Shown here piece after piece: positions 55,786-64,000 of a stretch of DNA of 64,000 bases. Position numbers and translations under genes: made by a program. How positions within the stretch are numbered: the first letter of the stretch is position 1; every line of letters begins with the position of its first letter. The stretch comes from Flavisphingopyxis sp963800335 (GTDB lineage Bacteria; Pseudomonadota; Alphaproteobacteria; Sphingomonadales; Sphingomonadaceae), in NCBI GenBank assembly GCA_963800335.1, contig CAWDAN010000002.1, positions 62,001-126,000 of the forward strand. The letters are read 5' to 3'. Under the pieces are notes generated by a model that worked only from the letters and a program-made list of their open reading frames with translations, was not told where the DNA came from and made no database searches.

Positions 55786-56226
55786 ATGCACATACCCCAT
55801 GACGGATTCGTTGTCGTCGCCGACGGCGCCAAGATGCTGTTCCTGCGCAACGAGGGCGATTCGGAACATCCCAACCTCCAGGTCGAGCGCAAGCGCAGCC
55901 AGGACAATCCCTCCAACGGCGAACTCAAGGCCAATCGCAGCGGCCATGTCGGCAGTTCGGGTGCGCCCGGCGGCAGCAGCTACGAAGACACCGACTTCCA
56001 TCAGCTCGCCGAGGACCGGTTCGCCAGCGAGACCGCCGACCTCCTCAAGACGCGCGCGCTCAACAATGATTTCGAAAAGCTGATCATCGTCGCGCCGCCG
56101 CGCACGCTGGGCGAACTGCGCAAACATTATCACAGCGAGGTCGAAAAGCGCCTTGTCGGCGAAATCGACAAGGATCTCACCGGCCATCCGCTCGGCGAAA
56201 TCGAGAAGATCATCGTCGCGAGCTGA
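55786..56226 (+). CDS. Host-attachment family protein (baeRF-like, Pfam Host_attach)
   Basis: ATG 55786 (MHIPHDGFVVVADGAKMLFLRNEGD) with agaaggag ahead. Core marks: DFHQLAEDRFASETADLLKTRALNNDFEKLIIVAPPRTLGELRKHYHSEVEKRLVGEIDKDLTGHPLGEIEKII, the C-terminal half of the family. About 146 aa. The name comes from plant-pathogen attachment studies, but the fold is that of the archaeo-eukaryotic RNase/eRF1 middle-domain group; real function is uncertain. Confidence 0.88.
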   Translation: MHIPHDGFVVVADGAKMLFLRNEGDSEHPNLQVERKRSQDNPSNGELKANRSGHVGSSGAPGGSSYEDTDFHQLAEDRFASETADLLKTRALNNDFEKLIIVAPPRTLGELRKHYHSEVEKRLVGEIDKDLTGHPLGEIEKIIVAS

Positions 56227-56248
56227 TCGAAGGTTCGTCCGACAAAAA

Positions 56249-56278
56249 AAGGGGAGCGGCCTGACGGTCGCTCCCCTT
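56249..56278 (-). terminator. Terminator between convergent genes
   Basis: aaggggagcg (56249-56258) pairs with cgctcccctt (56269-56278). A run of seven A precedes it on the plus strand (56244-56250), which is a T-run for minus-strand transcription, so it should end the gene at 56328-57362. It may also act on the plus-strand gene. Confidence 0.85.
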
Positions 56279-56327
56279 CCGATTCGCGGCTGCCAGTGAA
56301 AGAGCCGTGAAAACGCTATGATGTGTC

Positions 56328-57362
56328 CTAGACGACGGCGCCCCGGGCACCCTTGCGTGCCTTGAGCCGCTGGCGCCCGACCAACGCCGCTGCCGCCGCG
56401 CCGAACAGCAGGACCATCGGCGGAGCGGGAACGTCGGTCGGCGGGCCGCCCGACGAAGAGCTGCCGCCCGAAGACGATGACGACGAAGCAGACGACGAGG
56501 CCGATGAGCTGGCCGACGACGACGCCGACGAAGAGGCGCTGCTGCTCGCCGACGAGCTGGCCGATGAACCGAAGCTCGACGATCCGCCACGGGGAGGCCA
56601 GTGCTTGCCGCCCGACGAACTGCCGCTCGACGACGACGAGCTGGCCGACGAGGCCGAACTCGACGAGGCCGAAGAGCTTGAGGCATTGTTGCCCGACGAC
56701 GTGCTGACATTGCCCGACGAGGTGCTGACGCCCGACGACGTGCTCACCCCCGAAGAGGTGCTGACGTTGCCCGAAGAGGTCGAAACGCCACCGGTCGAGG
56801 TGCTGACACCGCCGGTTGAAGTCGAAACGCCGCCGGTTGACGTGCTGACACCGCTCGAGGTCGAGGTGCTGCCACCCGATGTCGACGTGCTGCCGCCCGA
56901 GGTCGAGGTGCTGACGCCGCCGGTCGACGAGGAAGAGATGACGACGCTGTTGCCACCGCTCGACGATCCGCCGAAAAAGCCGCCAAAGAAACCGCCGCCA
57001 AAGAAACCGCCGCTGCTGCCGCCGACGACGACCGGGGTGCCGCCGCCGCTATAGTCGAAATTGCCTGGCGGGGGCAGCGGGACATAGGGAATGGGAGCGG
57101 GCGGCTGTGCCGTCGTGACGACGGTCACCTTGGGCGCCGGGCAGCTCGTAACGGGCTGACGCGCGATGACGCGGCGGATCCGCTTGGCCTGGCGCGGCGG
57201 TGCCCCTTTGCGAATGACGCGGACCTTCTTGACTGAGGCCTTGGTGTTGTAAGGGCGTTCCTGCGCCGAGGGCGTGTCGGCGACATGCACCGCCCCGCCA
57301 CCGATCAGCGCGCCGCCGCAGGTGCAGGCGCATAGTTTCGCCAAGGCCATCCGTACTGACAT
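56328..57362 (-). CDS. Ser/Gly/Thr-rich repeat protein with PEP-CTERM-like C-terminus
   Basis: Starts MSVRMALAKLCACTCGGALIGGG, a signal-like segment. After a basic region (about 40-75) come Pro-rich and Gly-rich parts (GGGFFGGFFGG), then about 150 residues of Ser/Thr/Gly repeats (VSTSTGG, VSTSSGN and SASSSASS types). The end, PPTDVPAPPMVLLFGAAAAALVGRQRLKARK, has a proline motif, a hydrophobic helix and a basic tail, like PEP-CTERM sorting signals. Likely a secreted, surface-sorted and possibly O-glycosylated protein; the exosortase-A glycan genes in this window make that more credible. Family membership is inference. Confidence 0.72.
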   Translation of the reverse strand: MSVRMALAKLCACTCGGALIGGGAVHVADTPSAQERPYNTKASVKKVRVIRKGAPPRQAKRIRRVIARQPVTSCPAPKVTVVTTAQPPAPIPYVPLPPPGNFDYSGGGTPVVVGGSSGGFFGGGFFGGFFGGSSSGGNSVVISSSSTGGVSTSTSGGSTSTSGGSTSTSSGVSTSTGGVSTSTGGVSTSTGGVSTSSGNVSTSSGVSTSSGVSTSSGNVSTSSGNNASSSSASSSSASSASSSSSSGSSSGGKHWPPRGGSSSFGSSASSSASSSASSSASSSASSSASSSASSSSSSGGSSSSGGPPTDVPAPPMVLLFGAAAAALVGRQRLKARKGARGAVV

Positions 57363-57812
57363 GGTTCACCACTCGCTTTGGCGGATCGGGCAATCGCAAA
57401 GACGCCAAAAGAACGTCAGATCACCGTCACCGCGGTTGATTGGGACTAAACGATGGTCCCCCCGGATCATGACTGCAACGTCATTAACCGTCTTGTTGCT
57501 CGAAATCCCTAACAATTGCACCCACCAAGTGCATCGACCGCAACCAATGTGCCAAAACCGGACGCCAAGACCTGCAAATGTTGCCCGAAATCCACGCCGA
57601 TCAAGGGGCTGACGGTTCAGCCCGTACGTCTCGATTGCCTTTTGCCGCGAGTTGCGCGCCCGCGCGGTCCGTTCATCGCGCCGTCAATTTCGCTCGTCTA
57701 TGGACATCAACGCGGTGGGCTGTTGAACTGTTGGAATCACAAGGCTATAGGCGCGCAGCAGAGGGACTACACGACCGGAAAACCGGCGTGGCGTGCGATC
57801 GGGGAGAGCGAG
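57363..57812. other. 450-base leader region before dksA
   Basis: No gene can be supported. The DksA frame is open from 57516, but this extension has no ribosome binding site and no homology pattern. It does contain a promoter candidate at 57723-57751. The first part is the divergent upstream region of the PEP-CTERM-like gene. Confidence 0.5.
57723..57751 (+). promoter_or_regulatory. Candidate sigma-70 promoter of dksA
   Basis: ttgaac (57723-57728), 17 bases, then tatagg (57746-57751). Transcription would begin about 50-55 bases before the DksA ATG at 57813. Based on sequence resemblance only. Confidence 0.45.
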
Positions 57813-58277
57813 ATGGGAGCGGAACTTGCGGTGAACAGGGACGGCGCGACATTGCCCGAAGTGCCGACCGATATCGGCGGCGACTATGTTCCGTCGGCCG
57901 ACGAAGAGTTCATGTCGCCGCGTCAGCTAGAATATTTCCGCAAGCTCCTGACCGAGTGGAAGAAATCGATTTTCATCGAAGCCGAATCGACGCTTGCCGA
58001 GCTCCAGAACGGACCGCTGCGCGAACCCGACCTTGCCGATCGCGCGTCGAGCGAGACCGACTGGTCGATCGAATTGCGGACCCGCGATCGCCAGCGCAAG
58101 TTGATTGCCAAGATCGATTCTGCCTTGCGCCGCATCGATCAGGGCGAGTTCGGCTATTGCGAAGTGACCGGCGAACCGATCTCTCTCGCACGCCTGACCG
58201 CGCGACCCATTGCGACGATGACGGTCGAGGCACAGGAGCGCCACGAACGCAACGAGCGCGTTTCGCGCGACATCTGA
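57813..58277 (+). CDS. dksA: RNA polymerase-binding transcription factor DksA (one-Cys form)
   Basis: ATG 57813 (MGAELAVNRDGATLPEVP) with ggggagag ahead. The 154-aa protein has the coiled-coil arm region and RASSETDWSIELRTRDRQRKLI, then FGYCEVTGEPISLARLTARPIATMTVEAQERHERNER. In E. coli four Cys form the zinc site; here only the first remains, as in other alphaproteobacterial forms. It binds the secondary channel of RNA polymerase and acts with ppGpp in the stringent response. Confidence 0.94.
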   Translation: MGAELAVNRDGATLPEVPTDIGGDYVPSADEEFMSPRQLEYFRKLLTEWKKSIFIEAESTLAELQNGPLREPDLADRASSETDWSIELRTRDRQRKLIAKIDSALRRIDQGEFGYCEVTGEPISLARLTARPIATMTVEAQERHERNERVSRDI

Positions 58278-58375
58278 CGACCGCAAAACCCGAGCTTATT
58301 CGCCGCGAGTTTACCATTTATAAAAAGACGCGGCGTAGACCCGAGTGGCACGAGCATGAGGGCACCGAATAAATC

Positions 58376-58777
58376 ATGAGCTTTCACGACAAAATCGAGA
58401 CCCCGTCGGCGCCTGCCCAAGAAGGCGAAGGCGCGCGGAAGGTCGATCGTGACAGCCTGTTCATGGCCGGGCAGCTTTACCTCGAAGAATCGACCACGCC
58501 GATCGACGTGCGCATCCGCAACCTGTCGGCGGGCGGCCTGATGGCCGAGCCCAATACCTCGGTCGCCAACGGCCAGATCGTGCGGATCGAGCTGCGCAAC
58601 CTCGGCCTCGTGTCGGGACGCGTCGCCTGGGCCAACGATCGCCAGTTCGGCATCGCCTTCGATACACCGATCGATCCCAAGATAGTCCGTCGACCGATCG
58701 GCGCGGCCGAGGTTGAAAAGCCTTATACGCTGCGCAAGGTCGAGCATTACGCGCGGCCCGGTGTGAGCACGCGTTAA
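58376..58777 (+). CDS. PilZ-domain protein (c-di-GMP receptor)
   Basis: ATG 58376 (MSFHDKIETPSAPAQEGEG). The PilZ c-di-GMP binding elements RKVDR (RxxxR) and NLSAGG (D/NxSxxG) are both present, followed by a beta barrel (IVRIELRNLGLVSGRVAWANDRQFGIAF). About 133 aa, single domain. It should read out c-di-GMP and control motility or polysaccharide; the EAL enzyme at 51.5 kb would lower that signal. Lies 98 bases after dksA on the same strand. Confidence 0.9.
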   Translation: MSFHDKIETPSAPAQEGEGARKVDRDSLFMAGQLYLEESTTPIDVRIRNLSAGGLMAEPNTSVANGQIVRIELRNLGLVSGRVAWANDRQFGIAFDTPIDPKIVRRPIGAAEVEKPYTLRKVEHYARPGVSTR

Positions 58778-58819
58778 GCCAGACCGGGCGCGGGGGCGGC
58801 CAGCGCCGCCGCAAGCTGC

Positions 58820-58975
58820 CTATCGCAGGGCGATTTCCTCTTTCACCTTGAGCTTGCGTTTCTTGAGCTCGGCAATCCGCGCGGTATCAGGCGCGGGACG
58901 GCGTTCCTCGGTCGCGATCAGATCGTCGATTTCATGATGTCTTGCCTGGAGCGCTGCGACATGAGGGTGCGTCAT
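58820..58975 (-). CDS. DUF465 (YdcH-like) small coiled-coil protein
   Basis: Start 58975 (MTHPHVAALQARHHEIDDLI). 51 residues with the family pattern: HxxIDDLIxxEE.RPxPDTxRIAELKKRKLKVKEEI. Small coiled-coil proteins that are common in Alphaproteobacteria, function unknown. A second member lies divergently at 59136. Confidence 0.88.
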   Translation of the reverse strand: MTHPHVAALQARHHEIDDLIATEERRPAPDTARIAELKKRKLKVKEEIALR

Positions 58976-59135
58976 TCTAACCTCGCTGTGGTTGGTGGAC
59001 TGTGAAATTAAAACACAGCATGACCCTTTTGTCTCCATCGGAGTTCACCGTCCTGCGCCGGTCGCCGCCCCTTGCGCGATGAACCGTTGCTGCGCGTGAC
59101 TTGCGCGACATCGGCGGGAGTGGAATAGCAGCGCG

Positions 59136-59333
59136 ATGACGCTCAGCGACATTGTCCAACGGCTCGAGCATGCGCGCACCGAGCATCGCGATCTCGATGC
59201 CGCGATCGAGGCGCTGAGCGCGCGGACGGTCACCGACCAGCTGCAAATGGCGCGGCTGAAAAAGCGCAAGCTGTTCCTGCGCGACCATATCTGCTGGCTC
59301 GAAGACCACCTCCACCCCGACATCATTGCCTGA
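59136..59333 (+). CDS. DUF465 (YdcH-like) small coiled-coil protein, second copy
   Basis: ATG 59136 (MTLSDIVQRLEHARTEHRDL). 65 aa with EHRDLDAAIEALSARTVTDQLQMARLKKRKLFLRDHICWLEDHL, the same HxxLDxxI...LKKRKLxLKD pattern as the gene at 58820. The two are divergent with 160 bases between them. Function unknown. Confidence 0.88.
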   Translation: MTLSDIVQRLEHARTEHRDLDAAIEALSARTVTDQLQMARLKKRKLFLRDHICWLEDHLHPDIIA

Positions 59334-59434
59334 CGGCATGGCGCCCGCGACTCGCCGGGCGGGCGTGCCCCAATCCAGAATTGGCACAGATTTTGGGGCG
59401 ATCGGCGATTGGCGTTTTGCAGCGCGCGTGCAAC

Positions 59435-59926
59435 ATGGTCGCAATGGACGAGATCGACCACCTGGGCCGCGGCAATACCGCGATGATCCGCGGCAAGCTG
59501 GTCGAGAGCCTGTACGCGGAAGCGATGCTGCTCGCCGACGAGGCGCGCGACTATTTCGAGACGCACCCCGAACGCGCACCGGGCGAGATCGACGCGATCA
59601 CGCGGATCGGCATGTCGTGCGAATGGCTCAAGACGACGACGCGGCTGATGCATGTCATCGCATGGCTGCTGACTCAGCGCGCGGTCAATGTCGGTGAACT
59701 GACCGAGGCGCAGGCGAAGCTCCATGATCGTATGCTGGGCGAGGCGATCCCGTCGGATGACGCCGTTTGCCGCGGCCTGCCCGACGAAGCACGGCTGCTG
59801 ATTGCGGCGAGCGAGCTGCTGTTTGCCCGTGCCCTGCGCCTGCAGGACGCGTTGGCGTCACCTCGTCCGGTTGATCGCGGTCCGGCCCGCGCGCTGATCG
59901 AACGGGTCCAGGCGATGGTGGGATAG
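59435..59926 (+). CDS. DUF1465 family protein, RcdA-like CtrA-degradation adaptor
   Basis: Start ATG 59435 (MVAMDEIDHLGRGN) or 59444. The 163-aa helical protein has LYAEAMLLADEARDYFETH, RIGMSCEWLKTTTRLMHVIAWLLTQRAVNVGELTEAQA, the DUF1465/RcdA signature. In Caulobacter RcdA is an adaptor that helps ClpXP degrade the cell-cycle regulator CtrA, so this gene points to CtrA-type cell-cycle control. It lies just ahead of tamA. Confidence 0.9.
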   Translation: MVAMDEIDHLGRGNTAMIRGKLVESLYAEAMLLADEARDYFETHPERAPGEIDAITRIGMSCEWLKTTTRLMHVIAWLLTQRAVNVGELTEAQAKLHDRMLGEAIPSDDAVCRGLPDEARLLIAASELLFARALRLQDALASPRPVDRGPARALIERVQAMVG

Positions 59927-59995
59927 CTCTCGCAATCCCAGCATTACTGCGAAAGCTATGGCAATGCTCCGCCAACTTGCTACTGAATATGCGCG

Positions 59996-62152
59996 ATGCG
60001 AGCAGTTTCAAACAGTTGTCGGGCCCGATTGTTACCCGCTGCGCTCGTCGCCCTGACGCTGGGCCATGGCGTGGCCGCGCACGGTCAGGAGGCTGTGCCG
60101 GCGCAAGCCGACGCGAACGACGACCTCGCGCCGATCGATCCCGACCAGGACCTGGCGCCGCTCCCCGATCTCGAGATTGACTGGCCCGAGCTGGACCAGG
60201 ACCCGCCGCCACTGGCGACGCTGAGCGACGATGCGATGGCAAGCGATGCGGCGGCACGACAGGCCGAAGCCGACGCCGCGCGCGCCGCCAATCCGGGCGC
60301 GGCTGCCGACCTTGCCGACAGCAGCGACGAGATCATCGACGACGTCGACCTGACGCTCGACACGCGCCAGCAGGAAGACGAAGCCTTTCTCGGCGAAGCG
60401 GGTGTCGAGCGTCCCTATTCGGTGCGCGTCGTTGGCATCGACGATTCGGAAAGCGAGGGGATCGCGGTCAACCGGCGCTTTGGCGAACTGTCGCAGCTCG
60501 ATGCGCGCGATGGTGATCCGGCATTGGTCGCACAGATCAACCGCCGTTCGGAAGCCGATGCCGAGCTGCTCTATCGCCTGCTCAAGATCGACGGTTTCTA
60601 CGACGCGCTGGTCGCATTTGATTTCGTCCCCGATATCACCGCCCAACGGGTAGAAGTCGTCTTCACCGTTACGCCGGGCGAGCGCTATCCCTTGTCCGAC
60701 GTGGACCTTGCCGGGCTCGACGCGGCAGCCGACGGCGACAGCGCGAAGTTCCGTGCCGATTTCCCCCTCGCGATCGGCGACCCGGCCGACCAGGACGATG
60801 TCGTTGCGGGGCGCGAGGAGCTGTCGACCGCGCTGCAGGAAAACGGCTATCCCTTTGCCAGCGTCGACGATCCGGCGCTGACGATCGACCACGAGGCGAT
60901 CAGCGGTGTCCTTGCCATGCCCGTCACGCCGGGCGGCAAACGCAATTTCGGCAAGATCGTCGTGGAGGGAGGCAAGCCGTTCGACGCCCGCCATACGCAG
61001 CTGATCGCGCGCTTCGAGCCAGGCGACCTCTACAAGGCGTCCGATATCGAAGACCTGCGCCGCGCGATCATCGCGACCAGCCTGGTGTCGCAGGTGACGA
61101 TCGATCCAGTCGACAGCGGCGACGGCAAGAATGTCGATGTCGCGGTCAAGATGATCCCGGCGCCGCCGCGCACGATCGCCGGCGAGATCGGCTATGGCAC
61201 CGGCGAGGGGTTCCGTGCCGAGGTCAGCTGGGAGCACCGCAATTTCTTCCCGCCCGAGGGCCTAGTCCGGGTGCGGGCAGTGGCAGGCACGCGCGAACAA
61301 CTTGGTCACATCGTCTATCGCCGCAACAATTTCCTCCGCCGCGACCAGGTGTTGACGGCGCAGGCGCTCGCCAGCAACCAGCAGTTCGATGCCTATGACG
61401 CACGCACCGCTCTGGTTTCGGGCGTGCTGGAACGCAAGACGACGCTGATCTTCCAGAAGAAATGGTCATGGAGCCTGGGCGGTGAAATCGTCTATACCGC
61501 CGAGCGACCGTCGCCCAATGCGGTCAATCCGCCGCCGCGCACCACCTATTACATCGCTGCCTTGCCCGGCAGCCTCTATTATGACGGCAGCGACGACCTG
61601 CTCGATCCCAAGACCGGCTTTCGCCTCGGCGGACGGCTGTCGCCCGAATTCTCGCTCGCCAGCAACAATGTCGGCTATGTACGGGTCCAGCTCGACGGCA
61701 GCTATTACCGACCGGTCAACGACAAGGTCGTGCTCGCGGCACGCGTCCGTCTGGGGACGATTGCCGGTGCAGCCACGACCGACATCGCCCCGTCGCGCCG
61801 CAATTACGCGGGCGGCGGCGGATCGGTGCGCGGCTATGGCTATCAGGCGATCGGTCCGCGCGATGCCTTCAACGATCCGATCGGCGGACGCGGCCTCATC
61901 GAACTGAGCGGCGAGGCGCGCATCAGGCTCGACATGTTCGGCGGCAATTTCGGCGTCGTGCCGTTCGTCGATGCTGGCAACGTCTATGACAGCCAGTTCC
62001 CCGATTTCTCCGGACTGCGCCTGGGTGCCGGGGTCGGTATCCGCTATTACACCAATTTCGGCCCGATCCGGGTCGATGTCGGCACCCCGCTCAATCCGCG
62101 CCAGGGCGATCCGCGCGTCGCGGTCTATGTTTCGCTGGGCCAGGCATTCTGA
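59996..62152 (+). CDS. tamA: Outer membrane autotransporter assembly protein TamA-like
   Basis: ATG 59996 (MRAVSNSCRARLLPAALVALTLGHGVAAHG), signal peptide. An acidic low-complexity stretch (about 35-120) is followed by POTRA-type domains and a C-terminal 16-strand barrel. The barrel contains GGGGSVRGYGYQAIGP, with the RGY motif of the Omp85 family, and ends VAVYVSLGQAF (C-terminal Phe). About 718 aa. Its stop overlaps the tamB start (tgatg), so the TAM complex is coupled. Confidence 0.92.
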   Translation: MRAVSNSCRARLLPAALVALTLGHGVAAHGQEAVPAQADANDDLAPIDPDQDLAPLPDLEIDWPELDQDPPPLATLSDDAMASDAAARQAEADAARAANPGAAADLADSSDEIIDDVDLTLDTRQQEDEAFLGEAGVERPYSVRVVGIDDSESEGIAVNRRFGELSQLDARDGDPALVAQINRRSEADAELLYRLLKIDGFYDALVAFDFVPDITAQRVEVVFTVTPGERYPLSDVDLAGLDAAADGDSAKFRADFPLAIGDPADQDDVVAGREELSTALQENGYPFASVDDPALTIDHEAISGVLAMPVTPGGKRNFGKIVVEGGKPFDARHTQLIARFEPGDLYKASDIEDLRRAIIATSLVSQVTIDPVDSGDGKNVDVAVKMIPAPPRTIAGEIGYGTGEGFRAEVSWEHRNFFPPEGLVRVRAVAGTREQLGHIVYRRNNFLRRDQVLTAQALASNQQFDAYDARTALVSGVLERKTTLIFQKKWSWSLGGEIVYTAERPSPNAVNPPPRTTYYIAALPGSLYYDGSDDLLDPKTGFRLGGRLSPEFSLASNNVGYVRVQLDGSYYRPVNDKVVLAARVRLGTIAGAATTDIAPSRRNYAGGGGSVRGYGYQAIGPRDAFNDPIGGRGLIELSGEARIRLDMFGGNFGVVPFVDAGNVYDSQFPDFSGLRLGAGVGIRYYTNFGPIRVDVGTPLNPRQGDPRVAVYVSLGQAF

Positions 62153-64000
62153 TGGCAGCAGCCGCCGACACCGGCGAGGACCCGCCCGCTGCGCGCCGTC
62201 GCTGGCGCTTCCGCAAGGCGCTCGCCTGGTTGGTCGGCATTGCGACCGCGATCGTCGCATTGGTCACGATCGCCCTCGTCGCGATCGACACCGATGCCGG
62301 CCATCGCGCGCTGATCGACCGGATCGAGGCGATGGCGCCCTCGTCGGGGCTCAAGATCAAGATCGGGCGGATCGACGGTTCGCTCTATGGCGAGGCGGTG
62401 CTGCACGATGTGCGATTGTACGACACAAAGGGCATGTTCTTTCGCGCGTCGACCGCCGAACTCGACTGGTCGCCGCTGCTCTATCTAACCGCCAACCGGC
62501 TCGACATCGACCGGCTCAAAATTCCGCGCGCGATGCTGTGGCGGCTGCCGGCGCTCGTCCCGTCGAAGGAAGAAAAGCCGATCCTGCCCGGGTTCGATAT
62601 CCGCATCGCTTCGCTCGATGTCGAGCAGCTGGTCCTTGGCGAGGCGATTTCGGGCAAACGCCACGTCGCGTCGCTCAAGGGCAATGTCGATATCCGTTCG
62701 GGCCGGGCCGAGGTCGACCTTGCCGCCGCGCTGCGCGACGGTGACGACAAGGCACGACTCAAGCTCGTCAGCATCCCGGCCAACCGGCGGTTCGACATCG
62801 ACCTTGCGGTGACGGCGCCGGCGGGCGGCGTTCTGGCCGCGATGACCGGCTATAAGAACGGCTTTACCGCGACGCTCGATGGCGACGGCAACTACGACAA
62901 ATGGGACGGCCGGCTCGTGGCCGACAGCGCGGGCAGCAAGCTTGCGCGCGTGTCGCTCGGCGTACGGCGCGGACTGTACAGCTTTGACGGAACGCTCAAC
63001 GCGCAGCGCCTGCTGAGCGGGCTGCCCGCGCGGCTGGGCGGTCCCGCGCTGCGTGTCACGGGCAAGACGACCTTCGCCGACCGCCGCCTCGACGGCACGA
63101 TATCGCTGCGCTCGGCCGCAATGACGCTCGACGGCAAGGGGCGCGTCGATCTTGGCCGCAACAGCTTTTCCAACCTCAGGCTCGATGCGCGGCTGTTGCA
63201 GCCGAGCGCGCTGGTCAAGTCGATGCGCGGCCGCGATATTCGCGGATCGCTCCTGCTCGATGGTCCAATGGCCGCGCCGCGCTTCGAATATCGCCTGACC
63301 TCGCCCGCCATCGCTTTCGGCCAGTCGGGTTTCGAGCAGGTCGAAGCGCGCGGACGCGGCCGGATCGGCAAGAGCGTGGCGCAGATCCCGGTCCTGCTGA
63401 CCGCGGCGCGCGCGACCGGCATGGGCAAATTGGGCGCCGACATCCTCTATGGGTTGCGTGCCGAGGGCGTATTGCAGCTCAAGGACTCGATCCTGACGAG
63501 CGACCTCATTCGCGTCACCACGCGCCGCGTCCAGGGCAAGATCGTCCTGCTCGCCAACCTCAAAACCGGCGATTTCACCGTCGGCTTCGACGGCGCGCTG
63601 CCGGGCTATGAAATTCCGGGGCTCGGTCGCGTCGACCTCGTCAGCAACCTCAAGATCCAGCCGCGCAGCGACGGCAGCACCGGCGTCGGGGGAACCGCGA
63701 CGGCTACGCTTCGGCGGCTCGACAACGGCTTCCTGCGCGGCCTTGCCGGCGGCTTGCCTAAAATAACGACCAGCCTGTCGCTCGAACCCGGCGGACGGAT
63801 CAGCTTCACCAACCTGCGCCTGTCGGCGCCCGATCTCAACCTCACCGCCAGCGGCTATCGCCGTCCCGACGGCAGCTTCCATTTCGAAGGCGGTGGTCGC
63901 CATGCGCGCTATGGCCCGGTGACGCTGACACTCGACGGCGCGATCGATCGACCCAAGGTCCGGCTCGTCTTCGCAAGTCCGCTCGACGCCGCCGGCCTCG
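62152..64000 (+). CDS. tamB: Translocation and assembly module TamB (partial, runs off the window)
   Basis: ATG 62152 overlaps the tamA stop. The start MAAAADTGEDPPAARRRWRF is followed by a single membrane helix (ALAWLVGIATAIVALVTIALVAI) anchoring it in the inner membrane. The rest is beta-rich, with repeated DGSLYGEAVLHDVRLYD, KIKIGRIDG and other AsmA/TamB-like strands that form a lipid-conducting groove. Open to base 64000 (617 codons seen; TamB proteins are about 1300-1500). Works with TamA in outer membrane assembly and lipid transport. Confidence 0.93.
   Translation, partial: MAAAADTGEDPPAARRRWRFRKALAWLVGIATAIVALVTIALVAIDTDAGHRALIDRIEAMAPSSGLKIKIGRIDGSLYGEAVLHDVRLYDTKGMFFRASTAELDWSPLLYLTANRLDIDRLKIPRAMLWRLPALVPSKEEKPILPGFDIRIASLDVEQLVLGEAISGKRHVASLKGNVDIRSGRAEVDLAAALRDGDDKARLKLVSIPANRRFDIDLAVTAPAGGVLAAMTGYKNGFTATLDGDGNYDKWDGRLVADSAGSKLARVSLGVRRGLYSFDGTLNAQRLLSGLPARLGGPALRVTGKTTFADRRLDGTISLRSAAMTLDGKGRVDLGRNSFSNLRLDARLLQPSALVKSMRGRDIRGSLLLDGPMAAPRFEYRLTSPAIAFGQSGFEQVEARGRGRIGKSVAQIPVLLTAARATGMGKLGADILYGLRAEGVLQLKDSILTSDLIRVTTRRVQGKIVLLANLKTGDFTVGFDGALPGYEIPGLGRVDLVSNLKIQPRSDGSTGVGGTATATLRRLDNGFLRGLAGGLPKITTSLSLEPGGRISFTNLRLSAPDLNLTASGYRRPDGSFHFEGGGRHARYGPVTLTLDGAIDRPKVRLVFASPLDAAGL

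Noticed and set aside
56470..57000. Short repeated units suggesting a CRISPR array
   Set aside because: Units are immediately adjacent, of 3n length and in a reading frame, with no spacers or cas genes.
56353..57054. 233-aa plus-strand frame rich in Glu/Val/Thr/Pro repeats, antisense to the Ser-rich gene
   Set aside because: Repeats on one strand always give a repetitive reverse frame. The minus strand has a signal peptide, sorting-like tail and terminator.

Overview
The window is GC-rich bacterial chromosome that reads as a member of the Sphingomonadales (Sphingomonas/Sphingopyxis-like Alphaproteobacteria). The evidence is a gene-transfer-agent-type tail cluster ending in a DUF2793 gene, an RcdA-like DUF1465 gene, two DUF465 genes, an alphaproteobacterial DksA, exosortase-A-associated glycan genes, a TorF-type porin, and intergenic palindromes of the kind common in sphingomonads.

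Layout. 0-7.9 kb (+): the tail half of an RcGTA-like cluster in order gp9, gp10, small chaperone, short tape measure, a large TIM-barrel-like/DUF2460 fusion, DUF2163 (gp13), NlpC/P60 (gp14), gp15-like host-specificity protein, and DUF2793. 8-16.6 kb: OmpA-family protein, unknown genes, a lipoprotein, an exporter ABC protein, an intracellular PHA depolymerase and a DUF885 protein. 16.7-24 kb: a 22-codon ORF with a very strong ribosome binding site, DUF2189, a PPOX-like stress protein, DUF1232, a SnoaL-like protein, thiolase, MaoC, an MscS channel, topoisomerase IB and a DJ-1/PfpI protein. 24.5-27.4 kb: an exosortase-A-associated O-glycosylation ligase, a 56-aa overlapping gene and a glycosyltransferase. 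28.5-32.8 kb: a divergent S24 repressor locus and a tightly overlapped ispG-thioredoxin-membrane protein-DMT operon. 33-45 kb: TorF porin, SoxR with a VOC target, TauE/SafE, rlmN, dnaN, sorbosone dehydrogenase, MarR and M17 aminopeptidase. 45-52.4 kb: flavin monooxygenase, DUF2231, a second sorbosone dehydrogenase, rimO and an EAL protein. 52.6-64 kb: a K+ channel-surE-serS overlapping operon, a host-attachment family protein, a Ser/Gly-rich protein with a PEP-CTERM-like tail, dksA, PilZ, DUF465, RcdA-like, and tamA-tamB (tamB runs off the end).

At least 16 genes carry one or more frame changes of one base. These include essential or near-universal genes (ispG, rlmN, rimO), and ompA carries two that compensate each other. 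The most economical reading is a draft assembly with many small indels, so I annotate these genes as CDS with frame breaks rather than as decayed genes. Each break is located approximately in its entry.

The items most worth following up are: the GTA-like tail cluster, in which a TIM-barrel-like region is fused to the gp12-like protein; the 22-codon ORF at 16.8 kb; the Ser-rich PEP-CTERM-like protein read together with the glycan genes; the SoxR promoter with a 19-bp spacer; and the repeated half-sites in front of the S24 repressor. No rRNA, tRNA, CRISPR array or insertion sequence was recognised.
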